A DNA stretch of 11,607 nucleotides from Syntrophomonas sp. (lineage in GTDB: Bacteria > Bacillota > Syntrophomonadia > Syntrophomonadales > Syntrophomonadaceae). Positions 1 to 7,271 of the stretch are shown in pieces (positions within the stretch are counted from its first letter, which is position 1; each line of letters begins with the position of its first letter). The position numbers and the translations under genes were made by a program. The stretch spans positions 1 to 11,607 of the forward strand of contig JAQUUV010000046.1 in NCBI GenBank assembly GCA_028693695.1, given 5' to 3'. The notes beneath the pieces are model-generated. The model was not told the origin of the DNA. It was given only the letters and a program-made list of their open reading frames with translations, and made no database searches.

Positions 1-288
1 CTGACCGAAAAAATAATTCAACAGGAGATTAAACCAGAAGATATTAATGAAGAGATATTTTCTCAATTACTTTATACCCAAGCTATGCCTGACCCAGATT
101 TACTGATTCGCACGGCGGGAGAAATGCGGATTAGTAATTTTATGTTGTGGCAGATTGCCTACGCTGAAATTGTAGTATGTGACATCCTTTGGCCTGATTT
201 TTCTCGTGTGGATTTGATTAAAGCGATAAAGGAATATCAGGGAAGAGATCGTAGATTTGGTGGCTTAAGCCAGGGATTGGCGGATTGA
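1..288 (+). CDS. uppS: Isoprenyl transferase (undecaprenyl diphosphate synthase), 3' part only
   Basis: This is the last 95 codons of a cis-prenyltransferase; the start lies before the window and the frame is open from base 1. The enzyme condenses isopentenyl diphosphate onto farnesyl diphosphate in cis to make the C55 undecaprenyl diphosphate carrier used for peptidoglycan and wall polymers. It acts at the cytoplasmic face of the membrane. Visible family signatures are DPDLLIRTAGEMRISNF (from base 91), which carries the arginines that bind the diphosphate of isopentenyl diphosphate, then LWQIAYAE, whose glutamate is a conserved Mg2+-related position. The C-terminal RDRRFGG ending is typical. 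The usual RTSGE reads RTAGE here, a mild change. The stop is 5 bases before cdsA, the usual neighbour in Firmicutes. The family call is very safe; the exact product chain length is inferred from the single-copy housekeeping context. Confidence 0.95.
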   Translation: MTEKIIQQEIKPEDINEEIFSQLLYTQAMPDPDLLIRTAGEMRISNFMLWQIAYAEIVVCDILWPDFSRVDLIKAIKEYQGRDRRFGGLSQGLAD

Positions 289-293
289 TATAA

Positions 294-1079
294 ATGCTTA
301 GAACGCGGATAATTACTGCCGTTGTGGGCATCCCTCTTCTTATAGGAGTCTTGTATCTAGGAGGGGTTTACTGGCAGGGCTTTATGGCTCTCTTGGCTGG
401 GATAGCCCTTTTTGAGTATTTTACCATGATGCGCAATAAAGGTTTTAAACCCCTAGTATTACCTGCCTATTTTATTACCGGCATACTATTATTTAGGGGG
501 CAGCTGTCCTCATACCTACCGGGATTATTTTTTATTGCTTTATTCCTGATGGTTCTAGTCTTGGTGACCACATATCCTCGTTTTTGCTTCGATGATATAG
601 TCTTTAGTTTTTTTGGTGCTTTTTATGTCGGTTATCTTTTTAGTTATGCTCTAGCTTTTGCTGAATCGGAAAGATTTTTTCCTTACATATTGTTTGTGTT
701 TTTAATGACCTGGGCTAGCGATGTGGGGGGATATTTATTCGGGAAGCTTTGGGGGAAAAATAAGCTTAGTCCTAAATTAAGTCCTGGGAAGACTTGGGAG
801 GGAGCGATTGGGGGAGTGCTAACGACAGTAGCCCTTGCCCTCATGTTTAATGGTTTGTTAATAATCGAAAATGTAAATATGTTTTATACCGTATTGCTGG
901 GGGTGTTGGCTAGTGTAACGGCCCAAGTGGGAGATCTCTTAGAGTCGGCTATGAAAAGATATTTTGAGGTAAAAGATTCCGGTCATATCATCCCCGGACA
1001 CGGGGGCGTGTTAGATCGCTTCGATAGTTTTATGCTGTTATTGCCCGTAGCTTACTATTTCCTGGTGGTATTAGCATGA
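294..1079 (+). CDS. cdsA: Phosphatidate cytidylyltransferase (CDP-diacylglycerol synthase)
   Basis: This 261-residue integral membrane enzyme makes CDP-diacylglycerol from phosphatidic acid and CTP, the branch-point precursor of bacterial phospholipids. The protein is hydrophobic almost throughout, with about eight likely membrane segments. The CdsA signature is complete at residues 218-245: SAMKR, then KDSGHIIPGHGG, then LDRFDS, including the KD pair (227-228) and the D241/D244 pair expected to hold catalytic metal. An earlier conserved loop has D143-VGGYLFGK and SPGKTWEG (K166, W168, E169). Length is normal for the short Firmicute form. The ATG is 5 bases after the uppS stop and has only a weak Shine-Dalgarno match (GGAT near 282), so its translation is probably coupled to uppS. 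Identification is secure. Confidence 0.97.
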   Translation: MLRTRIITAVVGIPLLIGVLYLGGVYWQGFMALLAGIALFEYFTMMRNKGFKPLVLPAYFITGILLFRGQLSSYLPGLFFIALFLMVLVLVTTYPRFCFDDIVFSFFGAFYVGYLFSYALAFAESERFFPYILFVFLMTWASDVGGYLFGKLWGKNKLSPKLSPGKTWEGAIGGVLTTVALALMFNGLLIIENVNMFYTVLLGVLASVTAQVGDLLESAMKRYFEVKDSGHIIPGHGGVLDRFDSFMLLLPVAYYFLVVLA

Positions 1080-1102
1080 TCCGGGGAATAAATATATAGG
1101 GC

Positions 1103-1110
1103 GAGGTGAT
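1103..1110 (+). promoter_or_regulatory. Strong ribosome binding site for the AI-2E family gene
   Basis: GAGGTGAT is an uninterrupted complement to the 3' end of 16S rRNA and ends 5 bases before the ATG at 1116. It lies in the 36-base gap after cdsA, the only clear element there, and fixes the start of the next gene. Confidence 0.8.
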
Positions 1111-1115
1111 AATAA

Positions 1116-2237
1116 ATGGATCCTGAACTACTGAGAAGCCTCAAGAAGCTGGTGAAACTGAGTATTTTTGTTATGGCTCTAATTGCCGTATACTTGCTAT
1201 TCACTTATGTGTTTCCTATATTCGCGCAAATCATGGCATTTTTCCCAGTGATTTTTATGCCCTTCATTTTCGCTATTATGTTAGCCCTACTCATTGAGCC
1301 CGTGGTTAATCTGTTCGAAAAGCATACCCGATTTAAACGTAGTTGGTCGGTGTTTTTTAGCCTGACCCTAGTCATTGGTGGATTTTTTTCTATAGTATCT
1401 ATGTTGGTGACTGTAGCGATTCGAGAGATGTCGGCATTGTATCGCCTGGCCATATCCCATTCAGATGAAATTATTGTCCAGTTTATGACTTTCCTAAGTA
1501 ACTTTAGGTTATCCTATCTACAATTAAACCTGCCTCCTCAGGTTCAGGCTGCAATACAAGATAATCTGCAAAAGGGGGTGCTGTTTTTACAGCACCTAAT
1601 GAATACCAGCATAAATGGCTTGGTTCAGGGATTTGCCAGTTTACCTGGCATATTGGTATTCCTGGGTATATCCACCGTGGCAACTTTCTTTATTATTAAG
1701 GATAGAGCTTTAATTAGAACCTTTGTAATTGATATTTTGCCCTCCCCAGCCCGCTCCAAGACCAGAGATGTAATAAGCGAATTAATCCGGGCGTTAAGCG
1801 GCTTTTTCAAAGCTTATGGCATACTTATTACTATTACAGCTATAATAACGCTGGTAGCTTTGAAAATTATGGGCGTAAAGTATGCGTTCACACTAGGTAT
1901 ACTGATAGGTCTTATGGATATTTTGCCGGTATTAGGACCGGGAGCAATTATGGTTCCTTGGATAATGTGGGAATTGATGTCAGGCAATACGAGCATGGGA
2001 GTTAGCCTCTTGGCGGTTTATGTTATAATATCGGTAATTAGACAGTTTCTTGAACCACAAATTGTGGGAGATAGTATCGGGTTACATCCCTTAGCTACCT
2101 TGATTTCGCTTTATGTGGGTTTGCAACTAGGCGGATTAGTAGGAATGATCATGGGACCGGTGCTGGTGGTCATCTTTATTGCCAGTTTCCGGGCTGGTTT
2201 GCTGGATAGATTTGACTGGAGGGAAAAACGTGAGTGA
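1116..2237 (+). CDS. AI-2E family (PerM/YtvI-like) membrane transporter
   Basis: This is a 373-residue polytopic membrane protein of the AI-2E transporter family (formerly UPF0118). Visible features are paired N-terminal membrane segments (about residues 13-60), a third near 70-95, a soluble or amphipathic middle region (about 100-170), a segment near 172-192 and further hydrophobic segments from about 230 to 365. Family-typical stretches are GFFKAYG, the GILIGLMDILPVLGPG motif, and the QFLEPQIVGDSIGLHPL motif, which is highly characteristic. The family includes proposed exporters of autoinducer-2 and sodium/proton antiporters, and most members have no proven substrate, so none is assigned here. 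It sits between cdsA and dxr, where Bacillus has no gene, and its end overlaps the dxr start by 8 bases, so the two are probably translationally coupled. The strong ribosome site at 1103-1110 supports this ATG. The family call is confident; the function is open. Confidence 0.9.
   Translation: MDPELLRSLKKLVKLSIFVMALIAVYLLFTYVFPIFAQIMAFFPVIFMPFIFAIMLALLIEPVVNLFEKHTRFKRSWSVFFSLTLVIGGFFSIVSMLVTVAIREMSALYRLAISHSDEIIVQFMTFLSNFRLSYLQLNLPPQVQAAIQDNLQKGVLFLQHLMNTSINGLVQGFASLPGILVFLGISTVATFFIIKDRALIRTFVIDILPSPARSKTRDVISELIRALSGFFKAYGILITITAIITLVALKIMGVKYAFTLGILIGLMDILPVLGPGAIMVPWIMWELMSGNTSMGVSLLAVYVIISVIRQFLEPQIVGDSIGLHPLATLISLYVGLQLGGLVGMIMGPVLVVIFIASFRAGLLDRFDWREKRE
2218..2223 (+). promoter_or_regulatory. 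Ribosome binding site that decides the dxr start
   Basis: GGAGGG lies inside the end of the upstream membrane-protein gene, 6 bases before the GTG at 2230. It supports that GTG over the in-frame ATG at 2179, which would add 17 residues ahead of the nucleotide-binding fold. Confidence 0.8.
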
Positions 2238-3396
2238 TAGGCCAATTAATCTCATAATACTAGGCTCGACCGGATCGATTGGGGAACAAGCCCTCCAAGT
2301 AGTTGACCTGCATCCCGATAAATTTAAAGTAGTTGGATTGGCGGCCCGTGATGAAGTGGATGTTCTGGCCCAGCAGGCAGAAAAATACCAACCCCGTGCG
2401 GTTGCCCTGGGAGACGAGAAATATTACGGACTATTAAAAATGAAGCTCTCAGATCGAGTCCGTTTGCTGGTGGGAACGGAGGGAATGTGTGAACTCGCTT
2501 CACTTGAAGATGTTGATATCGTATTGGTTGCAGTAAGCGGAGCAGTTGGTATTCGTCCCACTCTGGCAGCTATAAAGAAGTCCAGGCGAATTGCTCTGGC
2601 GAACAAAGAGACCCTGGTAGCGGCAGGGGATCTGGTGATGAATCTGGCCTCAAAGATGGGGTCTATGATTATCCCGGTTGATAGTGAACATTCTGCTATT
2701 TTTCAGTGTTTGGCCGGGGAAAGTAAATTTTTACGCAATCTGTGGGTAACCGCTTCCGGTGGGCCATTTCGGGATTTTGATCAAGAACAACTAGGAAATG
2801 TAACTGTGGAGATGGCTCTCAAACACCCGAATTGGAAGATGGGACCTAAGATAACGATTGATTCGGCTACGCTAATGAATAAAGGCTTGGAGGTAATTGA
2901 GGCCCATCATTTGTTTTCAGTTGACTATGACCATATTCAAGTTTTGGTGCAAAAAGAGAGTGTTATTCATTCCATGGTTGAGCTAGTGGACGGTTCTTTT
3001 CTGGGGCACTTAGGAGTGGCTGACATGAGAATTCCCATTCAATATGCCCTGACCTACCCGGAAAGATTTGAATCTCCGGCGGCTCAACTGGATTTTAGTC
3101 AGTTAGGGTGTATTCATTTTCAAAAGCCGGACACAGGCAAGTTCCCCCTGTTAAGAATCGCATATGAGGCCGGGCGAGAGGGCGGAACCATGCCAGCAGT
3201 CATGAATGCCGCTAATGAAGTAGCTGTTAACCATTTCTTGAATCGGGATATTGGTTTTATGGGGATTACCGCATCGGTGATAAAAGTAATGGAAAAACAT
3301 GATGTTAATTATCATCCCGACCTGGAAGACACTCTGCTAGCGGATGCTTGGGCTCGGGAGTTTTGCCAGAGCTTAATTGTGAAGGGAGATATTTAA
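2230..3396 (+). CDS. dxr: 1-deoxy-D-xylulose 5-phosphate reductoisomerase
   Basis: Dxr (IspC) catalyses the NADPH-dependent rearrangement and reduction of 1-deoxy-D-xylulose 5-phosphate to 2-C-methyl-D-erythritol 4-phosphate, the committed step of the MEP isoprenoid pathway, in the cytoplasm. With the GTG start it has 388 residues, normal for the family. The NADPH-binding GSTGSIG motif is at residues 12-18. ANKET carries K126. The metal and substrate site PVDSEH carries D151, E153 and H154. The flexible-loop region has H199-PNWKMG, then the MNKGLE motif (N217, K218, E221), and VIHSMVE carries H247. These match E. coli H153, H209, E231 and H257. A small oddity is QKES at 241-244, where Bacillus has HKES and E. 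coli HPQS. The gene overlaps the upstream membrane gene by 8 bases, and its TAA directly abuts the rseP ATG. Confidence 0.97.
   Translation: MSDRPINLIILGSTGSIGEQALQVVDLHPDKFKVVGLAARDEVDVLAQQAEKYQPRAVALGDEKYYGLLKMKLSDRVRLLVGTEGMCELASLEDVDIVLVAVSGAVGIRPTLAAIKKSRRIALANKETLVAAGDLVMNLASKMGSMIIPVDSEHSAIFQCLAGESKFLRNLWVTASGGPFRDFDQEQLGNVTVEMALKHPNWKMGPKITIDSATLMNKGLEVIEAHHLFSVDYDHIQVLVQKESVIHSMVELVDGSFLGHLGVADMRIPIQYALTYPERFESPAAQLDFSQLGCIHFQKPDTGKFPLLRIAYEAGREGGTMPAVMNAANEVAVNHFLNRDIGFMGITASVIKVMEKHDVNYHPDLEDTLLADAWAREFCQSLIVKGDI
3382..3388 (+). promoter_or_regulatory. Ribosome binding site for rseP
   Basis: AAGGGAG lies within the last codons of dxr, 8 bases before the rseP ATG at 3397. The rseP start abuts the dxr stop with no gap, which points to coupled translation. 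Confidence 0.6.
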
Positions 3397-4428
3397 ATGA
3401 CCATAGTAATAGCATTAATTATCATTGCCATACTAATTCTGGCTCATGAATGGGGGCACTTTATAGTAGCTCGTCGAGTAGGTATTCCGGTTCATGAGTT
3501 CAGTCTGGGTTTTGGTTACAAACTATTTTCTACTCGTAAAAACGGAGTAGAATATTCACTGCGACTCATTCCGCTAGGCGGTTTTGTGCGCATGGCAGGG
3601 GAGGAACCCGGGGATATGGATAACCCGAACGGCTTCAATACCCGTAAACCGTGGGAAAAGATTGCAGTTGCTTTCGCCGGGCCCTTTATGAATTTTATAT
3701 TAGCTATATTCATCTTCGTTTATACGTTTGCCGTCATAGGAGTAGCTCAGCCAATGGACGATGCAATTGTAGGCGAGGTTTTGAAAGGCAAACCAGCGGA
3801 AAGTGCAGGACTACAGACCAATGACCGGATATTAACGGTGAATGGTAAGAATGTAAGCAACTGGAATGATTTTGTGGGCACAATAAAGAATAACAATGTG
3901 GGTGTACCGCTAGAGCTTCAAATTGATCGAGGTGGAGCCATTAATAATCTTACCTTGAAATCGATTCAAGACGAAGCTACCGGCAAACCTATCGTAGGAA
4001 TCTACCCTCAGGTTGAATTTGAAAGACAAGGCATACTGAACGCCATCAAACTAGGATTTGTTCAGACTTACCAAATGACTGCATTGCTCTTGGGTGGACT
4101 TGGTATGCTTTTCACTGGGGCTGCATCCGCTTCCGATTTGGCTGGTCCAGTAGGGATCACTACCATGGTTGGAGAAGCGGCCCGGGGTGGAATGGTATAT
4201 CTATTAAGCTTCACCGCCTTTTTAAGTATAAATCTGGGCATTTTGAACCTTTTGCCTATTCCCGCTTTGGATGGTAGTCGTATGGTTTTTGCAATGATTG
4301 AGGCTGTGCGTAGAAAACCGTTGGATCCGGAAAAAGAAGGATTTATTCACTGGGTGGGCTTCATTTTTCTGATGTCCATTATTGTTTTTGCTACTTATAA
4401 TGATATAGTAAGACTAATTAAGGGATGA
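3397..4428 (+). CDS. rseP: Site-2 intramembrane zinc metalloprotease (RseP/RasP family)
   Basis: This 343-residue membrane protease performs regulated intramembrane proteolysis. In Bacillus the orthologue (RasP, formerly YluC) cleaves anti-sigma factors and clears signal-peptide remnants; in E. coli RseP cleaves RseA. The first membrane segment carries the zinc-binding HExxH motif as HEWGH at residues 17-21. The second conserved site, N284-LLPIPALDG with D292 as the third zinc ligand, is in a C-terminal membrane segment. A single PDZ domain is visible at about residues 122-195 (AESAGLQTNDRILTVNG), fitting the one-PDZ Firmicute form. The GPVGI motif follows the ASDLA segment, and a last membrane segment ends the protein. 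It sits between two MEP-pathway genes, a common Firmicute arrangement with no known functional link to isoprenoid synthesis. The substrate in this organism cannot be read from the sequence. Confidence 0.95.
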   Translation: MTIVIALIIIAILILAHEWGHFIVARRVGIPVHEFSLGFGYKLFSTRKNGVEYSLRLIPLGGFVRMAGEEPGDMDNPNGFNTRKPWEKIAVAFAGPFMNFILAIFIFVYTFAVIGVAQPMDDAIVGEVLKGKPAESAGLQTNDRILTVNGKNVSNWNDFVGTIKNNNVGVPLELQIDRGGAINNLTLKSIQDEATGKPIVGIYPQVEFERQGILNAIKLGFVQTYQMTALLLGGLGMLFTGAASASDLAGPVGITTMVGEAARGGMVYLLSFTAFLSINLGILNLLPIPALDGSRMVFAMIEAVRRKPLDPEKEGFIHWVGFIFLMSIIVFATYNDIVRLIKG

Positions 4429-4432
4429 TCAT

Positions 4433-5500
4433 ATGCGTAGGAAATCTAGAGTTATAAGGATAGGTAAGCTGGCCGTGGGAGGGGACAACCCCATATCGGT
4501 TCAGTCTATGACCAGTACGGATACTCGCAATATACCTGCTACCGTGGAACAAATTAGGAGACTGGAGCAAGCTGGTTGCGAATTGGTAAGGGTGGCCGTA
4601 GTGGATGAAGATGCGGCATCAGCCATTCAAGGCATAAAAAAGGCGATATCCATTCCTTTGGTGGCGGATATTCACTTTGATTATAAACTAGCGCTAAAAA
4701 GCCTGGCAGCAGGTGCTGACGGTTTGCGTATCAATCCGGGCAATATTGGTGATAGAAAAAAGGTAAGGGCGGTAGTAAATGCATGCAAAGACATGCAAAT
4801 ACCCATTCGCATTGGGGTTAATTCTGGCTCTTTAGATAAAATGATGTTGGAGAAATATAAGGGAATCTGCCCGGAAGCCATGGTAGAAAGCGCTCTGCAA
4901 AATATAAAAGTATTAGAGGATATGGATTTTCGAGAGATTAAAATTTCTTTGAAATCATCCTCAGTATTGTTGAGTTTGGAAGCCTATCGGATGATGGCGG
5001 AAAAAGTGGATTATCCTTTGCATATCGGAATAACTGAAGCCGGCACTAAAGATCGGGCTTTAATAAAATCTGCACTGGGTATAGGAATGCTTCTTTATGA
5101 AGGCATAGGCGATACAGTGAGAGTTTCTTTGACCGCTGACCCGGTAGAGGAAGTCTGGGCTGCGTATGAGATTTTGCGAGGTTTAGGTCTGCGAAATCGG
5201 GGCGTGGAATTAATTTCTTGCCCTACCTGCGGGCGTTGTGAAATTGATTTAATCAAGCTGGCTGAGGAGATTGACAGGACCATACGTACTATGCCTGAAC
5301 CTCTCAAAGTGGCGGTTATGGGTTGTGTAGTGAATGGACCGGGTGAAGCTAGGGAAGCCGATGTAGGTATAGCCGGAGGCCGGGGCTTCGGCTTTTTGTT
5401 CCGCAAAGGGGAAATTATCAAAAAAGTCCCCGAAGGGGAACTTGTGAGTGAGCTTTTACAAGAGATAGAGAAAATTAGACAGACATCAGTACTGTTGTAA
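4433..5500 (+). CDS. ispG: 4-hydroxy-3-methylbut-2-en-1-yl diphosphate synthase (IspG/GcpE)
   Basis: IspG converts 2-C-methyl-D-erythritol 2,4-cyclodiphosphate to (E)-4-hydroxy-3-methylbut-2-enyl diphosphate, the penultimate MEP-pathway step, using a [4Fe-4S] cluster and reduced flavodoxin or ferredoxin. The 355-residue length is that of the short two-domain bacterial form. The N-terminal TIM barrel shows VQSMTSTDTRN, PLVADIHFDY, RINPGNIG and IRIGVNSGSL. The C-terminal cluster domain has SCPTCGRCE (C263, C266) and MGCVVNGPGEA (C298, E305), matching the three cysteines and one glutamate that hold the cluster in the family. The start follows the rseP stop by 4 bases, with AGGGATGAT at 4421-4429 as ribosome site. 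An oxygen-sensitive enzyme of this type fits either an anaerobe or an aerobe, so it says little about lifestyle. Confidence 0.97.
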   Translation: MRRKSRVIRIGKLAVGGDNPISVQSMTSTDTRNIPATVEQIRRLEQAGCELVRVAVVDEDAASAIQGIKKAISIPLVADIHFDYKLALKSLAAGADGLRINPGNIGDRKKVRAVVNACKDMQIPIRIGVNSGSLDKMMLEKYKGICPEAMVESALQNIKVLEDMDFREIKISLKSSSVLLSLEAYRMMAEKVDYPLHIGITEAGTKDRALIKSALGIGMLLYEGIGDTVRVSLTADPVEEVWAAYEILRGLGLRNRGVELISCPTCGRCEIDLIKLAEEIDRTIRTMPEPLKVAVMGCVVNGPGEAREADVGIAGGRGFGFLFRKGEIIKKVPEGELVSELLQEIEKIRQTSVLL

Positions 5501-5523
5501 TGTAAACCAAGATATCAATTCAT

Positions 5524-5530
5524 AGGAGGT
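5524..5530 (+). promoter_or_regulatory. Strong ribosome binding site for proS
   Basis: A perfect AGGAGGT lies 6 bases before the proS ATG at 5537, in the 36-base gap after ispG. There is no room for a T-box leader, so proS is not individually controlled by that kind of tRNA-sensing riboswitch here. Confidence 0.85.
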
Positions 5531-5536
5531 AGGAAA

Positions 5537-7252
5537 ATGAAGGCATCACAGTTGTTTTATCCCACATTAAGAGAGGTGCCCAGTGAAGCGGAGATTGTCA
5601 GCCATCAATTGCTGCTCCGGGCAGGTTTTATAAGAAAAACTACGGCAGGAGTCTATAGCTACCTGCCCTTAGCTAAACGCGTGTTGAGAAAGATTGAGAA
5701 TATTGTTCGGGAAGAGATGGATCGAGCCGGGGGGCAAGAGCTGATGATGCCCATCATCCAGCCCCAGGAATTATGGGAAATATCAGGGCGATGGTCAGTA
5801 TACGGGGATGAAATGTTTCGTCTGTACGATAGGCATAACCGGGGTTTTGCTTTAGGCCCGACCCATGAAGAGATTATCACCGCCTTGGTAGATGCAGATG
5901 TGCAGTCTTATCGCGATTTGCCATTGCTCCTTTATCAAATTCAAAACAAATACCGGGATGAAATCCGGCCCCGCTTTGGTTTGATGCGTGGCCGCGAGTT
6001 TATTATGAAAGATCTTTATTCCTTTGATGTCGATTATGAGGGCCTAGATGTTTCCTATAAAAAAATGCATTCTGCTTATCAGGCTATCTATGATAGGATG
6101 AACCTTAATTATCGGGTTGTAGAGGCTGATAGTGGTGCTATTGGGGGCAATGAAAGCCATGAGTTCATGGTTCTGGCTGATAGTGGGGAATGTACCGTAT
6201 TATATTGCAAAAGCTGTGATTATGCGGCCAACGTAGAAAAGGCCCAGTGTAAAGCACCGGATGAACCTACATCCGTATCGGATTGGAGGGAAATGGAAAA
6301 AATCTCTACTCCTGGATTGAGGACCATACAGGATTTGGTGACGAATATGGGTATACCCGAGCAAGAACAGGTTAAGACCCTTATGTACAGCGCTGATGAG
6401 GAGATCATAGCGGTTGTTTTAAGGGGTGACCGAGAGTTGAATGAGATCAAACTGAAAAACTTGCTTGGGGCTGAGCAGTTGTTTATGGCCGATGAAGCTT
6501 CGGTTCGGGAAAGATGTGGAGCTGGCTTTGGGTCTCTTGGACCAGTCGGCTTAAAACTTAAAATCTATGCCGATCTGGAACTTACTCGGATGCAGAACTT
6601 TAGTTGTGGAGCGAATGAAGATAACTTCCACTTTAGGAATGTTAATATGGGAAGAGATTTTGTTCCAGAAGCGGTTGTTGACCTGAGGAATGCAGTGGAG
6701 GGTGATCTCTGTCCGGTTTGTAGCTCTAGTCTGCAATCCATCTGCGGTATTGAGGTTGGGCACATTTTTAAACTGGGGACTAAATACTCAGATGCAATGG
6801 GGGCCAGTTTCATCAATGCCAACGGTGAAGAGAAGGCCATGATTATGGGTTGCTACGGTATTGGTGTTTCCCGTACCATGGCGGCAGCTGTTGAACAGAA
6901 TAATGATGCCAATGGGATTATATGGCCTATTCCTATAGCCCCCTATCATGTAATCATTATTCCGGTTAACGCCAAGAAAGAAGAGCAAATGCAAGCAGCT
7001 ACTGCCATATATGAGGAATTGATGGCCGAGGGCATAGAAGTTATTCTGGATGATCGTGATGAACGAGCCGGGGTTAAATTTAAGGATGCTGATTTAATAG
7101 GCATTCCTATAAAAATTACCATTGGCCCTAAATCTTTGCAGGAAAATCAGGCTGAAGTGAAGAAAAGATGGGAAGGGGATACCGAACTCGTCCCCATGGA
7201 TCAGGTGCTGAATACCATCAAGGCAATCATTTCAGCGGGGATGAAAAAGTAG
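5537..7252 (+). CDS. proS: Prolyl-tRNA synthetase, bacterial type with editing insertion
   Basis: This class II synthetase attaches proline to tRNA-Pro in the cytoplasm. The 571 residues match the bacterial (E. coli-like) architecture. The N-terminal catalytic core has GPTHEE at 107-112 and the motif 2 region YRDEIRPRFGLMRGREF at 139-155. An insertion (INS) editing domain of about residues 225-405 hydrolyses Ala-tRNA-Pro; it shows VKTLMY, LRGDRELNEIKL and a conserved H365. Motif 3 is GIGVSRT at 441-447, with R446. The C-terminal anticodon-binding domain starts near APYHVIII. Two CxxC pairs flank the editing domain (CKSC and CPVC). They are frequent in Firmicute ProRS and might bind zinc, though that is inference. 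It lies between ispG and the mgtC-like gene; in Bacillus it directly precedes polC. No missing catalytic residues were noticed. Confidence 0.97.
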   Translation: MKASQLFYPTLREVPSEAEIVSHQLLLRAGFIRKTTAGVYSYLPLAKRVLRKIENIVREEMDRAGGQELMMPIIQPQELWEISGRWSVYGDEMFRLYDRHNRGFALGPTHEEIITALVDADVQSYRDLPLLLYQIQNKYRDEIRPRFGLMRGREFIMKDLYSFDVDYEGLDVSYKKMHSAYQAIYDRMNLNYRVVEADSGAIGGNESHEFMVLADSGECTVLYCKSCDYAANVEKAQCKAPDEPTSVSDWREMEKISTPGLRTIQDLVTNMGIPEQEQVKTLMYSADEEIIAVVLRGDRELNEIKLKNLLGAEQLFMADEASVRERCGAGFGSLGPVGLKLKIYADLELTRMQNFSCGANEDNFHFRNVNMGRDFVPEAVVDLRNAVEGDLCPVCSSSLQSICGIEVGHIFKLGTKYSDAMGASFINANGEEKAMIMGCYGIGVSRTMAAAVEQNNDANGIIWPIPIAPYHVIIIPVNAKKEEQMQAATAIYEELMAEGIEVILDDRDERAGVKFKDADLIGIPIKITIGPKSLQENQAEVKKRWEGDTELVPMDQVLNTIKAIISAGMKK

Positions 7253-7271
7253 TTTTTAGGGTGGGTTATTA

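Noticed and set aside
1080..1115. Possible promoter or terminator between cdsA and the AI-2E family gene
   Set aside because: The gap is AT-rich with a TATATA-like stretch, but no -35 partner at proper spacing and no stem-loop with a T-run is visible; it reads as an ordinary intra-operon gap.
2179..2229. N-terminal extension of Dxr from ATG 2179
   Set aside because: It lies fully inside the upstream membrane gene, has no convincing ribosome site, and adds residues not expected ahead of the GSTGSIG fold; GTG 2230 has GGAGGG at good spacing.
5095..5421. 108-codon antisense open frame opposite ispG
   Set aside because: It is the longest reverse-strand frame but lies wholly within the ispG cluster-binding region, has low-complexity composition (S, P, R-rich) and no family resemblance; it is a shadow of the real gene.
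5501..5536. Possible T-box or other tRNA-responsive leader before proS
   Set aside because: The gap is only 36 bases and is largely taken by the ribosome site; no T-box core sequence or terminator hairpin fits.
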